Below are positions 48,531 to 60,113 of a DNA stretch of 64,000 nucleotides, piece after piece. The DNA lies in the NCBI GenBank assembly GCA_023376005.1, contig CM042138.1, forward strand, positions 95,733,844 through 95,797,843. The letters are read 5' to 3'. Each line of letters starts with the position of its first letter. The stretch's first letter is position 1. A program made the translations under genes and the position numbers. The stretch comes from Doryteuthis pealeii (lineage: Eukaryota > Mollusca > Cephalopoda > Myopsida > Loliginidae). The notes beneath the pieces were generated by a model. It was not told the DNA's origin, ran no database searches, and worked only from the letters and a program-made list of their open reading frames with translations.

Positions 48531-49492
48531 TTTAGTTTAGTTTGGTTTGGTTTACGGCATATCAACCTCAGAGGGTCATTTAATGCCAACAAACTTTTGA
48601 AATAAATTTGTTCTTAATGGATACTTAATTTTTTTTATAAAGACATTTTTTTTTATTTAACCCATAGATGGGACCCTAACAGGTACTATCACTCCGGGTC
48701 AGAGTGGACCTGGGAGCAATAGTGATGAAGGGGTGCTCCACATTCCCCAGACCTCCAGAACTGGAACATCACCATCATTTAGAGTTTAACATCATTCCCA
48801 GGACATGAAGACCCTCAGCCACCACCTTCTGGCACATATATGATAAAAAGGGTTGGGGTTTCCCATCAGGGCAATAGGGTTGTGACCAGCCGATTGATTG
48901 GAGATGGCTTCTTTGCCTACCCATCTAGCTTAAGTAAGGGTCTAAGTGGCCAAATTTAGAATTTGACCTAATGTTATCAAAGGTCACTAACAATGTCAAT
49001 AGCAAGTACATTAAAAATTGCCAGTATCTTGTTTTGATAGTTTTTTTTCTTTTGTATATTTCTTTCTATATTGTATTTTGTTAGAATAAAACCCTGTAAA
49101 AATATTACAAGTGGTAAAAATTTAGGTGGGCGAAGGTCTTTTACCCTTGCCCCCCATAGCTCTTAAAACCCTATTAATTAACTCTTAAGATTAAATAAAC
49201 CTTTTTTATTTAATGAAATATATTTATCAAAATATAGATACTTTATAAAGTTATTTTTTGATATATGCTATGAAATCAACAGGGAGCAGTCCGTGTGATG
49301 TAAATACTAACATGCTGGACTGTAACATTGTAGCAAGCTAGTTCAGTTATTATATTCACTTTCAGACTAATACCTTTCCATCCTCCCAGTTAAGGGTTAA
49401 ACAGTACTAGTATTGTTCTTCTACAAGGATGGCTTTGGCATTGAATAACCCACAAAGGTTGATATGCCAAAGAAACCAAACTGAACTAAACC
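48531..49492. mobile_element. Candidate TIR element (arm C)
   Basis: This is the arm C copy, with well-matched ends (GGCATATCAACCTCAGAGGG, and its right-end inverse GGTTGATATGCC). A 14-bp insertion (TATCACTCCGGGTC) near 48,688 is unique to arms C and D. Confidence 0.45.
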
Positions 49493-49712
49493 ATGAAATC
49501 AATAGATATTCTAAGATAGATGTAAAACTATGAAATATTCGTATAGATTGAATATACAAGTCTCATGATTTATTCAGCTAATAATCTTATTTTGACCAAA
49601 TATAACTATATGTTAATATTAATATTAAGGGTATAAGTAATAAGTATAGATAATTAAGAAGGAATTCTAACATATCCATTCATTTATTTTGAATTATTAG
49701 TATCTGTCCCAA

Positions 49713-50163
49713 GACCAAGAGGAAAGGGAAGATTCAGTGAAGGAGTTCTTTGTCTTGGACTTCCTGTGACTATAATATGTTTTAAAATGAAACTACTAGG
49801 GTGGGTCAAAAGTTTTGCAATATTTGAACTTGTTGCCAAACATCAGTGTTTTGAACATTATCTGATGCTCTGCGTCTGGTGGAACTGTGAAAGGGTGATT
49901 CACTAAGAGTCAAACCATCGATACCAACCTGTACACCAAACAACTTGAGAAGATGTATGCCAAAATACCCAGCATGCAGCAAGACAACAGAAGATCTCAT
50001 ACCGCTGAAATGACCTGGACCTGAGGAAATCAAACTGATGCCACACCCAGCATATGATCCTGATCCTGACTCCCTTGGATAATTACTTGTTTTGATCCAT
50101 GATTCATCTCCTGCACCCACAATGCTTCAATGACCAAGAGAAGAGGGAAGATTCAGTGAAGAA
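49713..50163. repeat. Segment bounded by 33-bp direct repeats (arm C)
   Basis: This is the arm C copy; the bounding repeats are at 49,713-49,745 and 50,132-50,163, a period of about 419 bp. The D copy lies at about 58,484-58,934. Confidence 0.5.
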
Positions 50164-51015
50164 GGTAGCTTCAAATGGTGCATCACAATGGTCTCTACTT
50201 TTGTTGTAAAGCAAACAAGTTACCAAAATATTGCAAGACTTGGAACTCCCCCTTATATTTTTCACAATATTCTGGCATATTGTAATGTCTTAGCACACTT
50301 CATAGAATATATCATTTAGACAATTTATATATTTGAAAATAAAAGCCACTCAATTAAAGGTAATTTTAACTCAAGTGAATTGAAGTATCCAAAATGGCTG
50401 CTGAAAATATATTGTCACCTGATATTCATTAGCCAATGAGAACAGAGAATATTATCTATAGTAGAAAGCTTAAACCAAGAAAGAAATTAATAATTCAAAG
50501 GTCTCTGTATTCTTTAATAGGTTTGTATGGTCTTTAATGCTTGTGTGTGAATTTTTGAATATGTGTATGTATGCAATAAGTAAAACAGTAAGTTATCCAT
50601 CTTTTTTTTTTATATGCATTTACATATCATTGCATAAATGTTCAAATGAATGTAAGTATTGAAGAATGTATTACCATGTTTATGAATATGTACCCACAAT
50701 CATTTTCATTGTTACATTGAATAATTGTAAATCATATCATGATATGCAGGTGAGAATTCATTATATATTTTTATCATGTTATTTCCATCGTTCTTCTTTT
50801 ACATTTCAGTTAATGTTAATATTTTTATATTCATTTTTATATAATTTGGTTTGACTCCATATGTTTTTAAGTTATAGGTTTTCTCGATATTTTATTTTCA
50901 GATTAATCCCATATAAAACAAAAACAAAACAAAACAAAACACAAAAAATTAACAAGTCTGACTTAATATAAATGCAAAGATTTGTATTTTTGGCCAATTA
51001 ATTATTGGTAGTGGG

Positions 51016-51210
51016 TTTGATTTCAAAAGTTTGGTTGTCTCTCAGACTGGTTGCTGTCTTTACAAGGCTAGATAGCCCAGTTTGTCCTATTATTTCATTC
51101 ACAATTAATAAGAGACATAATGGATTTATGCTTTTTCCCAAGAGCAGAATTGAACCCAAACAGCCTTGGCTGAAATTTGAACTTAATTTGCTATTTCAAT
51201 TTTCTTTGAC
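51016..51210 (-). mobile_element. SINE family II, diverged copy (arm C)
   Basis: This is the arm C counterpart of 17,142-17,320, with the same reverse-strand motifs. Confidence 0.6.
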
Positions 51211-51234
51211 ACTGTTTATGTCACTAACACTTGC

Positions 51235-51277
<43 letters not shown>

Positions 51278-52394
51278 TTTCACAACACACATGCACACAC
51301 TCATAGATAGAAAATACATATATATATTTATTTTTATTTTTTTTGTGCTTCTTTTAAAAGCACATGCAATTGACAATTTAACTTATGTTGCACAGTAATA
51401 TGATAGATGGCATTTTTACCCCATCATCATTCTGTCTCTCTGGGCTTCCAAATCTAATGCTAAATGATATACAAGAGTGTAACTGTCTTAGTGGAAAGAG
51501 AATGTCTTACAGTAACAACCAGATGGTCTAGTGAAACCATCCATTGACTAACACTCTGGGTCCTCTGCATACCACCAAGTGGTTGTAGCATTTGACCCTT
51601 TAATATTCTTCAGCCACACCCTGCTACCAGTATCCTTATTGACTGTATTGTCTGAAGAGACATAACCAACAAGGTAGCAATGACAAGGCTACCCCTTGCT
51701 GTAGCTGGCCCTGATCCTACGACTAAATATGGCCGAGTTATAGACTTTTGAATCATGTATTCTTATATATGAACATTATACATTAATTTTACTTTCTTAT
51801 CATATATCTACCCTCATCTCACCAACTGAAAGTGAAGTCAACTTTTGCATGGATTGCTATTGACAATTCTTCCAAGGTGTAGCCATATCAGTACTACTGT
51901 ATAGCTGCACCACTTAGACTTTAATGAAACATCTGAAGAAAAAGCTAGTTGGGAACTACACAAGGATGCTGCATGCTGACTTGTGCAAATCCTGGAAGCA
52001 GCACCCAACAAAACAATAGCTGTATGGCCACTTACGTTCCATCTCACAAAGCATCAAAATAAGATGAGCAAGACATGCTGGTGAAGTAAGGAAAAACTGA
52101 TAAGCAATGTTCTCTTATGGACTCCTACACATGGACACACCACTGTTGACTAACCAGCAAAATTTACATTCCTTAGCTCTGTGCAGACACTGCCAAGATA
52201 GGGATGGATGGCACATCTTGATGATATGTATAAATCTATATAAATACCATCTTTATTTGAAAATTCAAAGATTTTAAATAATTCAAGCAATTCCAAGGAG
52301 TATTCTGAAACGTTATCAATTTTTCCTCTTTGTCTAATCATATATCAAGTAGTTGATGGTATGTTACTCTGAATCACTTTCTTTTCAACACACA

Positions 52395-52590
52395 CTTTCA
52401 TCATATATACATATACACATAAACACATACACACGCATATAATATATATATACATAAATACATACACACATATGCACACACATATATCTAGGTATATATG
52501 TATCTATACTCAAGTATGCATACAGATGTGTGCATTTATATAAATTCATATATATATATATACACACACATGTGTATAAATAGTATGTAT
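52395..52590. repeat. ATAC/CACA-type microsatellite region (arm C)
   Basis: About 200 bp is built of TATA, ATAC and ACAC motifs. This is the first sequence beyond the hinge of palindrome 1, so contig 1 lacks it. The arm D copy is at about 56,060-56,255. Confidence 0.8.
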
Positions 52591-52870
52591 GAAATACTTT
52601 ATTAAACCACTTCATCATAATTTCTCAGGTAGTGATAACTGTAAAAAGTTGTTGCACCTGTTGTCAACCTTGACGCATAGATATGTGAGAGAATTCATTC
52701 ATCATTGTTTTTAATTGATTTTAATGCATTTTTTAAACAAAATCAATTCTTGAAGTCATTTCATTGTGTATAAATCTGAAATAATGAATGTATGGTTGGC
52801 TCTCAAAATGAAGACATTCATGTTTTGCTTATTGTTTTTTGTATGCTTGTCCTCTTTTTTGTATAAACAG

Positions 52871-53039
52871 CAAATTCTTTCTTCTTAAAAGAAAGAAAAT
52901 CTTTCTGAACCCATAAAAGTCACAGCAAATGCTAATCCTGATTTCATGTGCGATCTATCGTTTGTTTGCGGAGTCTTTACAACATTTTGGCAACCAATTT
53001 CATAGGGTCTGATTTACTAGAGATTTTCATCTGTTGGAG
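52871..53039 (+). CDS. Candidate internal exon of an unrecognised gene (arm C copy)
   Basis: A 169-base stretch has a pyrimidine-rich tract and AAACAG just upstream (acceptor at 52,868-52,870) and GGAG|GTAATT downstream (donor at 53,040). In the matching arm D copy the frame is open throughout: 56 codons entered in phase 2 and left in phase 0, including NPDFMCDLSFGCGVFTTFW. The arm C copy has small indels and in-frame stops. It is on the same strand as the UNC93-like exons but does not resemble their missing 3' part. An alternative reading starts at an ATG near 52,808 and encodes a hydrophobic, signal-peptide-like leader. I do not recognise the family, and the exon could be spurious. Confidence 0.38.
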
Positions 53040-53784
53040 GTAATTTGTACATGAAATGTGACATTAAGAAACAAGCAAAACAGTACAAATAATCACAAAA
53101 AAAAGTTTTTAGTAGTAACAAAATTGTCCTTTATATGTGAATTATAAATTGTATCAATGAACAACAAGTTACAAATATATGGTTTGGTTAATGACTTTCC
53201 TTTTTAAAAAAATTCTTATTAGTGTTAAAGCTTACTTGTATTTGTTCATCTGATTTGAGGAGAACTAGGATTTGTAAACTTCTCTGCTTTGTTAGTTGCT
53301 GCTTTTTGACGGTTCTTTCCTACTATAATCTTCCCTTCCCTGCTGCTCTCAGAATGTCTGTTAGTTTGGCGGGAGTTTTGAATTTTGGTGTTGGTCAGTC
53401 TGGCTTTGTCTACTTTTAGAATATGATACTTTTTTTCTTTGTTCCTCCAACAAGAATCTACTCTCTATATATGAGTTGGTTTGAAAATCATATAGGTGAG
53501 AAAGTATAGTTACCAAGTGCTGTTGACTGATGTTTTTGCTACCTAACTTAGGTATACATGCTCTATCATTGATATTGAGCACTCTTTGCTATATATATAT
53601 ATATTATTATATATATATATATAATATATATATATATACACTTGGTCTAATGATTGCAATGAATGAAAAAGTGACATTACCGTAAGCATTGTTGACTGTA
53701 TGTCTGAACCATTTTTAACTTAGATACATATGTTCTATCACAGATATTAAGTATGCTATATTTATGAATATACATACATACATA

Positions 53785-53815
<31 letters not shown>

Positions 53816-54343
53816 GCCTCTTTGATTTTGGCATAGGGGCTATCAGTGAAAGACTGAACTCATTACAGCCAGTTTGGTAAACAGGCTACCTAAGGGCACT
53901 TTTATGATAGAAGGGTCCAGTATATTTCTATTCTCAATCCTGAGACTATTTTCATGATTACTTAAAAAGTTCCAAACTATCGTTTTTAATGTGGTTGCTT
54001 CTTTCTCTCCATCTCACTCGATTTGATCAAAAAATGAAATCAGAGAGAAAAACATTGCTGTATGCATCAAAAGCTCCCATGAAGATGTACCCTTGACACA
54101 CACGGAGACACCCTTCCTTTTTGGCCGACATCCCTCCAGTGACACACCGAGTCGGCAGTAGTGGTGACGCAGCAGCAGCAACAGTGGCAGTGATACCCCC
54201 CTCCTCCCAGAGCAGCCTATTGTTTCACACCACTCCAGAAAGAACATCGACAGAGGTGTTAAGCTGGAGAAATGCCATTGGTCTTACATATGTAAACCTT
54301 ATGTATTCTTAGATGATTATATATTGAATACTCATGAGTATTG
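53040..54343 (+). other. Inner part of arm C before the C/D hinge
   Basis: It holds two copies of a dispersed repeat, TA tracts (53,590-53,635 and about 53,789-53,815) and a GC-richer block (54,085-54,240) with a CAGCAGCAGCAACAG tract. No convincing exon is seen. It is mirrored from 54,371 to 55,629. Confidence 0.5.
53519..53757. repeat. Two copies of a short dispersed repeat (arm C centre)
   Basis: Blocks at 53,519-53,585 and 53,688-53,757 share GTTGACTG, TAACTTAGATACATATG and TCTATCACAGATATTAAG-type sequence. The same motif opens the unit near 34,090-34,155 (and 60-135 in arm A), immediately upstream of a family II SINE. Mirror copies lie at about 54,936-55,165. Confidence 0.55.
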
Positions 54344-54370
54344 TATCTGGATTGGCTCATATTTTAAAAA
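54344..54370. other. Loop (hinge) of palindrome 2
   Basis: A 27-base loop separates arms C and D. The innermost stem on each side contains the self-complementary motif ATACTCATGAGTAT. The stem continues outward through ATCATCTAAGAATACAT and its complement with one indel, and then for kilobases. The symmetry axis is at about 54,357. Confidence 0.88.
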
Positions 54371-55629
54371 CAATACTCATGAGTATTCATATATAATCAT
54401 CTAAGAATACATAAGGTTTACATATGTTAAGACCAGATGGCATTTTCTCCAGCTTAACACCTTCTGTTTCGTGTTCTTTCTGAGTTGGTGTGAAACAATG
54501 GGCTGCTCTGGGAGGAGCGTGGGTATCACTGCACTGTTGCTGCTGCTGCGGTCACCACTATGCCGACTCGGTGTGTACTGGAGGGATGTGGCAAAAAGGG
54601 AAGGTGTTCCGTGTGTGTCAAGGTGTCACATCTTTCATGGAGCTTTTGATGTCATACGCAAATGTTTTTCTCTCTGATTTCATTTTTGATCAATCGAGTG
54701 AGATGGGAGAGAAAGAAGCACACATTAAAACGATAGTTTGGATTTTTAAGTAATGCATGAAAATAGTCTCAGGATTTGAGAATAGAAATATACTGGACCC
54801 TTCTATCATAAAGTGCCCTTAGGTAGCCTGTTTACAAACGGCTGTATGAGTTAGTCTTCACTGATAGCCTTGCAATCAAAGAGCATATATCTATTATATA
54901 TATATATTATGTACATATGTATGTATTGTAATTCATAATAAGCATACTTAATATCTGTGATAGACTATGTATCTAAGTTAAATGTTCAGACATAAGTCAA
55001 CAATGCTTGGTATGTCACTTTTTCTTCATGCAATATTAGACCAGTGTATATATTATATATATAATTTGCTATATTATATATATATATATATTATATATTA
55101 ATTTAAGCAAGGAGTGTCAATATCATGATAGGCATGTATACCTAAGTTAGGGTAGCCAACATAGTCACGTAGCTTGATTAACTGATACTTTTCACCTATA
55201 TGATTTTACAATCTTATAGGAGTAGATTCTTTTGGGAGGAACAAGAAAAAATGTATCATATTCTAAAAGTAGACAAAGCCAGCTGACCAACACCAAATTC
55301 AAAACTCCCGCACTAACAGACATTCTGAGAGAGGGAACGGGAAGATTTATAGTAGGAAAGACCGTCAGAAAAAGCAGCACTAACAAGGCAGAGGAGTTTA
55401 CAAAATCCTAGTTCTCCTCAATCAGATGAAAAAATACAATAAGCCTTAACACTAATAAGAATTTTTTTAAAAAGGAAGTCATTAACTAACACTATTTGTA
55501 CTTGTTGCTTATCATTGATACAATTTATATTCAATATAAAGACAATTTTTGTTACTCCTAACTTTTTTTTGTGATTTATTTTTAGCTGTTTTGCTTGTTT
55601 CTTTATGTCACATTTCATGTACAAATTAC
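54371..55629 (-). other. Inner part of arm D
   Basis: This mirrors 53,040-54,343, including the CTGCTGCTG tract (54,538-54,552) and the dispersed repeats. No gene is seen. Confidence 0.5.
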
Positions 55630-55798
55630 CTCCAACAGATGAAAATCTCTTAGTAAATCAGCCCTTGAAATTGGTTGCCAAAATGTTGTAAAGACTCCGC
55701 AACCAAACGATAGATCGCACATGAAATCAGGATTAGCATTTGCTGTGACTTTTATGGGTTCGAGAAGATTTTTCTTTTCTTTTAAGAGAAGTAATTTG
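55630..55798 (-). CDS. Candidate internal exon of an unrecognised gene (arm D copy, open frame)
   Basis: This is the inverted copy of 52,871-53,039 with the same length of 169 bases. Here the frame is uninterrupted from a hydrophobic stretch beginning at an ATG near 55,857 through to the GT donor just below 55,630. Two cysteines, a C-D-L-S-F-G-C pattern and aromatic residues are visible. Retention of an open frame in the noisier arm suggests that the arm C stops are consensus errors. No homology is recognised. Confidence 0.38.
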
Positions 55799-57379
55799 CT
55801 GTTTAATACAAGAAAAGGGACAAGCATAAAAAAAATAAGCAAAACAGATGTCTTCATTTGATGAGAGCCAACATACATCATTATTTCAGATTTATCACAA
55901 TGAAATGACTTCAAAGAATTGATTTTGTTTAAAAATGCATTAAATCAATTAAACCAATGATGATGCATTCTCTCCATATCTATGCGTCAAGGTTGACAAC
56001 AGGTGCAAACATTTTCGCAGTTTCACTACCTGAGAAATTATGATGAAAGTGTTAATTAAAGGTATTTATACATACTATTTATACACATGTGTGTGTATAT
56101 ATATAATATATGAATTTATAAAATGCACACATTCTGTATGCATATCTTGAGTATAGATACATATATACTTAGAATATATGTGTGTGCATATGTGTGATGT
56201 ATTTATGTATATATATAATTATATGCGTGTGTATGTGTTTATGTGTTATGTATATATGATGAAAGTGTGTGTTGAAAAGAAAGTGATTCAGGAGTAACAT
56301 ACATCACTACTTGATTATGATTAGACAAAGAGGAAAAATTGATAACGTTTCGATTTTACTCCTTGGAATTGCTTGAATTATTTAATTTTGATTTTCAATA
56401 AAGATGTTTTTATATAGATTATACATTATCATCAGATGTGCCATCATCCTATCTTGGCAGTGTCTGCACAGAGCTTTAAGGAATGTAAAATTTTGCTTGG
56501 TTAGTCACAGTTGTGTGTCCATGTGTAGGATCCATAAGAGAACATTGTTATCAGTTTTTCCTTACTTCACGAGCATGTCTTGCTCATCTTATTTTGATGC
56601 TTTGTGAGATGGAACGTAAGTGCCATACAGCTATTGTTTTTGTTGGGTGCTGCTTCCAGGATTTGCACAAGTCAGCATGCAGATCCTTGTGTAGTTCCAA
56701 CTAGCTTTTTCTTTCAGATGTTTCATTAAAGTCTAAGGGTGGCAAGCTACACAGTGTACTGATTATGGCTACACCTTGGAGAATTTCAATAGCATCCATG
56801 AAGTTCACTTCACTTTCAGTTGGTGGATGAGGGTTAGATATATGATAAAGAAAGTAAATTAATTTATAATGTTCATATATAAGATACATATTCAAAGTCT
56901 ATAACTCGGCCATTTTAGTCGTAGGATCAGGGCCACTACAGCAAAAGGGGTAGCCCTTGTATTGCTACTTGTTGGTTATGTCTCTTCAGATACTACAGTC
57001 AATAAGGATACTGGTAGCAGGGTTGGTGGCTGAGAATATTAAAGGGTCAAATGGCTACAGAACTTGGTGGTATGGCAGAGACCCCAGAGTGTTAGTCAAT
57101 GGATGGTTTTCACTAGACCCATCTGGTTGTTACTGTAAGACATTCTCTTTCCACTAAGACAGTTACACTCTTGTATATCATTTTAGGCAATTAGATTTGG
57201 AAGCCCAGAGAGACAGAATGATGATGGGGTAATTGCCATCCTTATCATCAATTACTGTGGCAACATAAAGTTAAATTGTCAATTGCATGTGCTTTTTAAA
57301 AAGAAGCATAAAAAAATAAAATAAAATATATTATGTATTTCTATCTATGAGTGTGTGCATGTGTGTGTGAAAAGCAATT

Positions 57380-57418
<39 letters not shown>

Positions 57419-57439
57419 GCAAGTGTTGTGACATAAAGT

Positions 57440-57632
57440 GTAAGAATTGAAATAGCAATTAAGTTCACATTTCAAGCCAAGGGCTGTTTGGTTCCCATTC
57501 TGCTCTTGGGAAAAAGCATAAATTCATTATGTCCTCTTATTATTGTGAATGAATATAGGACAACTGGGCTATCTAGCCTTGTAAAGACAGCAACCAGTCT
57601 GAGAGACAACAAATCTTTTGAAATCAAACACT
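57440..57632 (+). mobile_element. SINE family II, diverged copy (arm D)
   Basis: This is the arm D counterpart of 51,016-51,210, with extra indels. Confidence 0.55.
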
Positions 57633-59152
57633 ACCAATAATTAATTGGCGCAAAAATACAATCTTTTGGCATTTATATTAAGATCAGATTGTTAATTTTT
57701 TGTGTTTTTGTTTTGTTTTGTTTTTTGTTTTATATGGGATTAATTCTGAAAATAAAATATCGGAGAAAACCTATAACTTAAAAACATATGGAGTCAAACC
57801 AATATATAAAAATGAATATAAAAATAATTTTTTTTAACATTACTTGAAATGTAAAGAAGAACGATGGAAATACATGATAAAATATATATGAATTCTCACC
57901 TGCTATATGATATGATTTACAATTATTCAATGTAACAATGAAAAGATTGTGGGTAATAATTCATAACATGGTAATACATTCTTCATACTTACATTCATTT
58001 GAACATTTATGCAATTGATTGCTAAATGGCATATTAAAAAAAACGATGGATACTTACCTGTTTTACTTATTGCATACATACACATATTCAAAAATTCACA
58101 TCAAGCATTAAGACCATACAACCTACTTAAAGAATAAAGAGACCTTTGAATTATTAATTTCTTTCTTGGTTTAAAGCTTTCTACTAATAATAATTCCTCT
58201 GTTCTCATTGGCTAATGAAATATGCAGGTACATATATTTTTCGGCAGCCATTTTGGTACTTCAATTTCACTTGAGTTTTAAATTACATTAATTGTCAGTG
58301 GCTTTTTTATTTTCAAATATATAAATCTGTCTAAATGATATATTCTATGAAGTGTGGCTAAGAATTACAATATGCCAGAATATTTGAAAAATATAAGGGG
58401 GAGTTCCAAGTCTTGCAATATTTTGGTAACTTGTTTGCTTACAACAAAAGTCAGAGACCATGTGATGCACCATTTGAAGCTCACCTTTCTTCACTGAAAT
58501 CTTTCCCTCTTCTTTGGTCATTGAAGCAATTGCTGGGTGCAGGAGATGAATATGGATCAAAACAAGTAATTATCCAAGGGAGTCAGGATCAGGATCATAT
58601 GCTGGGTGTGGCATCAGTTTGATTTCCTCAGGTCAGGTCATTTCAGCGGTATGAGATTTCTGTTGTCTTGCTGCATGCTGGGTATTTTGGCTACATCTTC
58701 TCAAGTTGTTTGGTGGTACAGGTTGTATCGATGGTTTGACTTTGTGAATCACCCGTTCACAGTTCCACAGACGCAGAGATCAAGATAATGTTCAAAACAC
58801 TGATGTTTGGCAAACAAGTTCAATATTGCAACAACTTTTGACCCACCTAGTGTCATTTTTAAAACCTATTATAGTCACAAGGAGTCCAAGACAAAGAATC
58901 CTTCACTGAATCTTCCCTTTCCTCTTGGTCTTGGGACAGATACTAATAATTCAAACTAAATGAATGGATATGTTAGAATTCCTTCTTTATTATCTATACT
59001 TATTACTTTATACCGTTAATAATTAATAATTAAACATATGTTATATTTGGTCAAATAAGATTATTAGCTGAAATAAATCAGAGACTTGTATATTCAATAT
59101 CGAATATTTCATAGTTTTACATTATCTTAGTTTAATATCTATTGATTTTCAT

Positions 59153-60113
59153 GGTTTAGTTCAGTTTGGTTTCTTTGGCATAATCCAACTTTGTGGGTTA
59201 TTCAATCCAAAGCATCCTTGTAGAAGAAACAATACTAGTACTGTTTAACCCTTAACTGGGAGATGGAAAGGTATTAGTCTGAAGTGAATATAATAATGAC
59301 TAGTTGCTCCCAATGTTAAGCAGTCCAGCATGTTAGTATTTACATCACAAAAGGACTGCATCCCTGTTATTTCTAGCATATAAAAAAATAACTTATATAA
59401 ACGTATCTATATTTGATAAATATATTTCATTAAAAATAAAAACAGGTTTATTGAAATCTTAAGAGTCATATATAATGGGTTTTAAGAGCTTACATGGGGA
59501 CAGGGTAAAAGAACCTTCGCACCTAAATTTTTACCACTTGGTTAATATTTTTACAGGGTTTTATTCCTAACAAATACAATATAGAAAGAAAATATACAAA
59601 AGAAAAACTATCAAAAACAAATACTGGCAATTTTTAATGTACTTGTATTTGAATTGGTTAGTGACCTTTGATAACATTAGGTCAATTCTAAATTTGGCCA
59701 TATAGACCCTTACTTAAAGCTAGATGTCGGAGAAGCCCTCTCACAATCAATCGGCTGGTCACAACCTATTGCCCTGATGGGAACCCAACCCCTTTTTATC
59801 ATATATGTGCCAGAAGGTGGTGGCTGAGGGTCTTCAATGTCCTGGGAATGATGTTAAACTCTAAATGATGGTGATCAGTAGATCTCTGGAGTCTGGGAAT
59901 GTGGAGCACCCTTCATCACTATTGCTCCAGGTCCACTCTGACCCGGAGTGATAAGTACCTGTTCGGTCCATCTATGGTTAAACTCACACAAATGTCTTTA
60001 TAAAAAATTAAGTTAATCCATTAAGAACAAATTTATTTCAAAAGTTTGTTGGCATTAAATGACCCTCTGAGGTTTAATATGCCGTAACCACAACACAAAC
60101 TAAACTAAATTTG
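59153..60113. mobile_element. Candidate TIR element (arm D)
   Basis: This is the inverted copy of 48,531-49,492 with many indels. The C-type 14-bp insertion is present near 59,940. Confidence 0.42.

Larger units (their letters stand above)
40925..52870 (+). other. Intron or intergenic DNA beyond UNC93-like exon 2 (arm C)
   Basis: About 12 kb matches arm A 7,133-18,274, with a 0.5-kb extension past the palindrome 1 hinge. The remaining UNC93-like exons, which should encode the last membrane segments, are not visible. If the gene continues, the intron is longer than 13 kb or the downstream exons were lost where the contig folds back. Confidence 0.6.
33037..54343 (+). repeat. Arm C: best copy of the locus, left arm of palindrome 2
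   Basis: This is the forward copy on contig 2. It extends about 1 kb further 5' than arm A (33,037-34,022) and about 2 kb further 3' than the hinge of palindrome 1 (52,328-54,343). It has the intact long UNC93-like reading frame, lacks the GC-rich insertion of A and B at 40,232, and carries a 14-bp insertion near 48,688 that A and B lack. From about 44.6 kb onward it is mirrored by arm D. Confidence 0.93.

Noticed and set aside
53222..53419. 65-residue frame with hydrophobic stretch, partly mirrored at 55,192-55,386
   Set aside because: The two arms give different frames and neither has convincing splice sites or a domain; it is kept only as unexplained sequence.
54014..54312. Open frames on both strands near the C/D centre containing Gln/Ala or Leu repeats
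   Set aside because: They come from a short CAG/CTG tract; the mirrored copy has different indels and no splice-site context, so coding is not supported.
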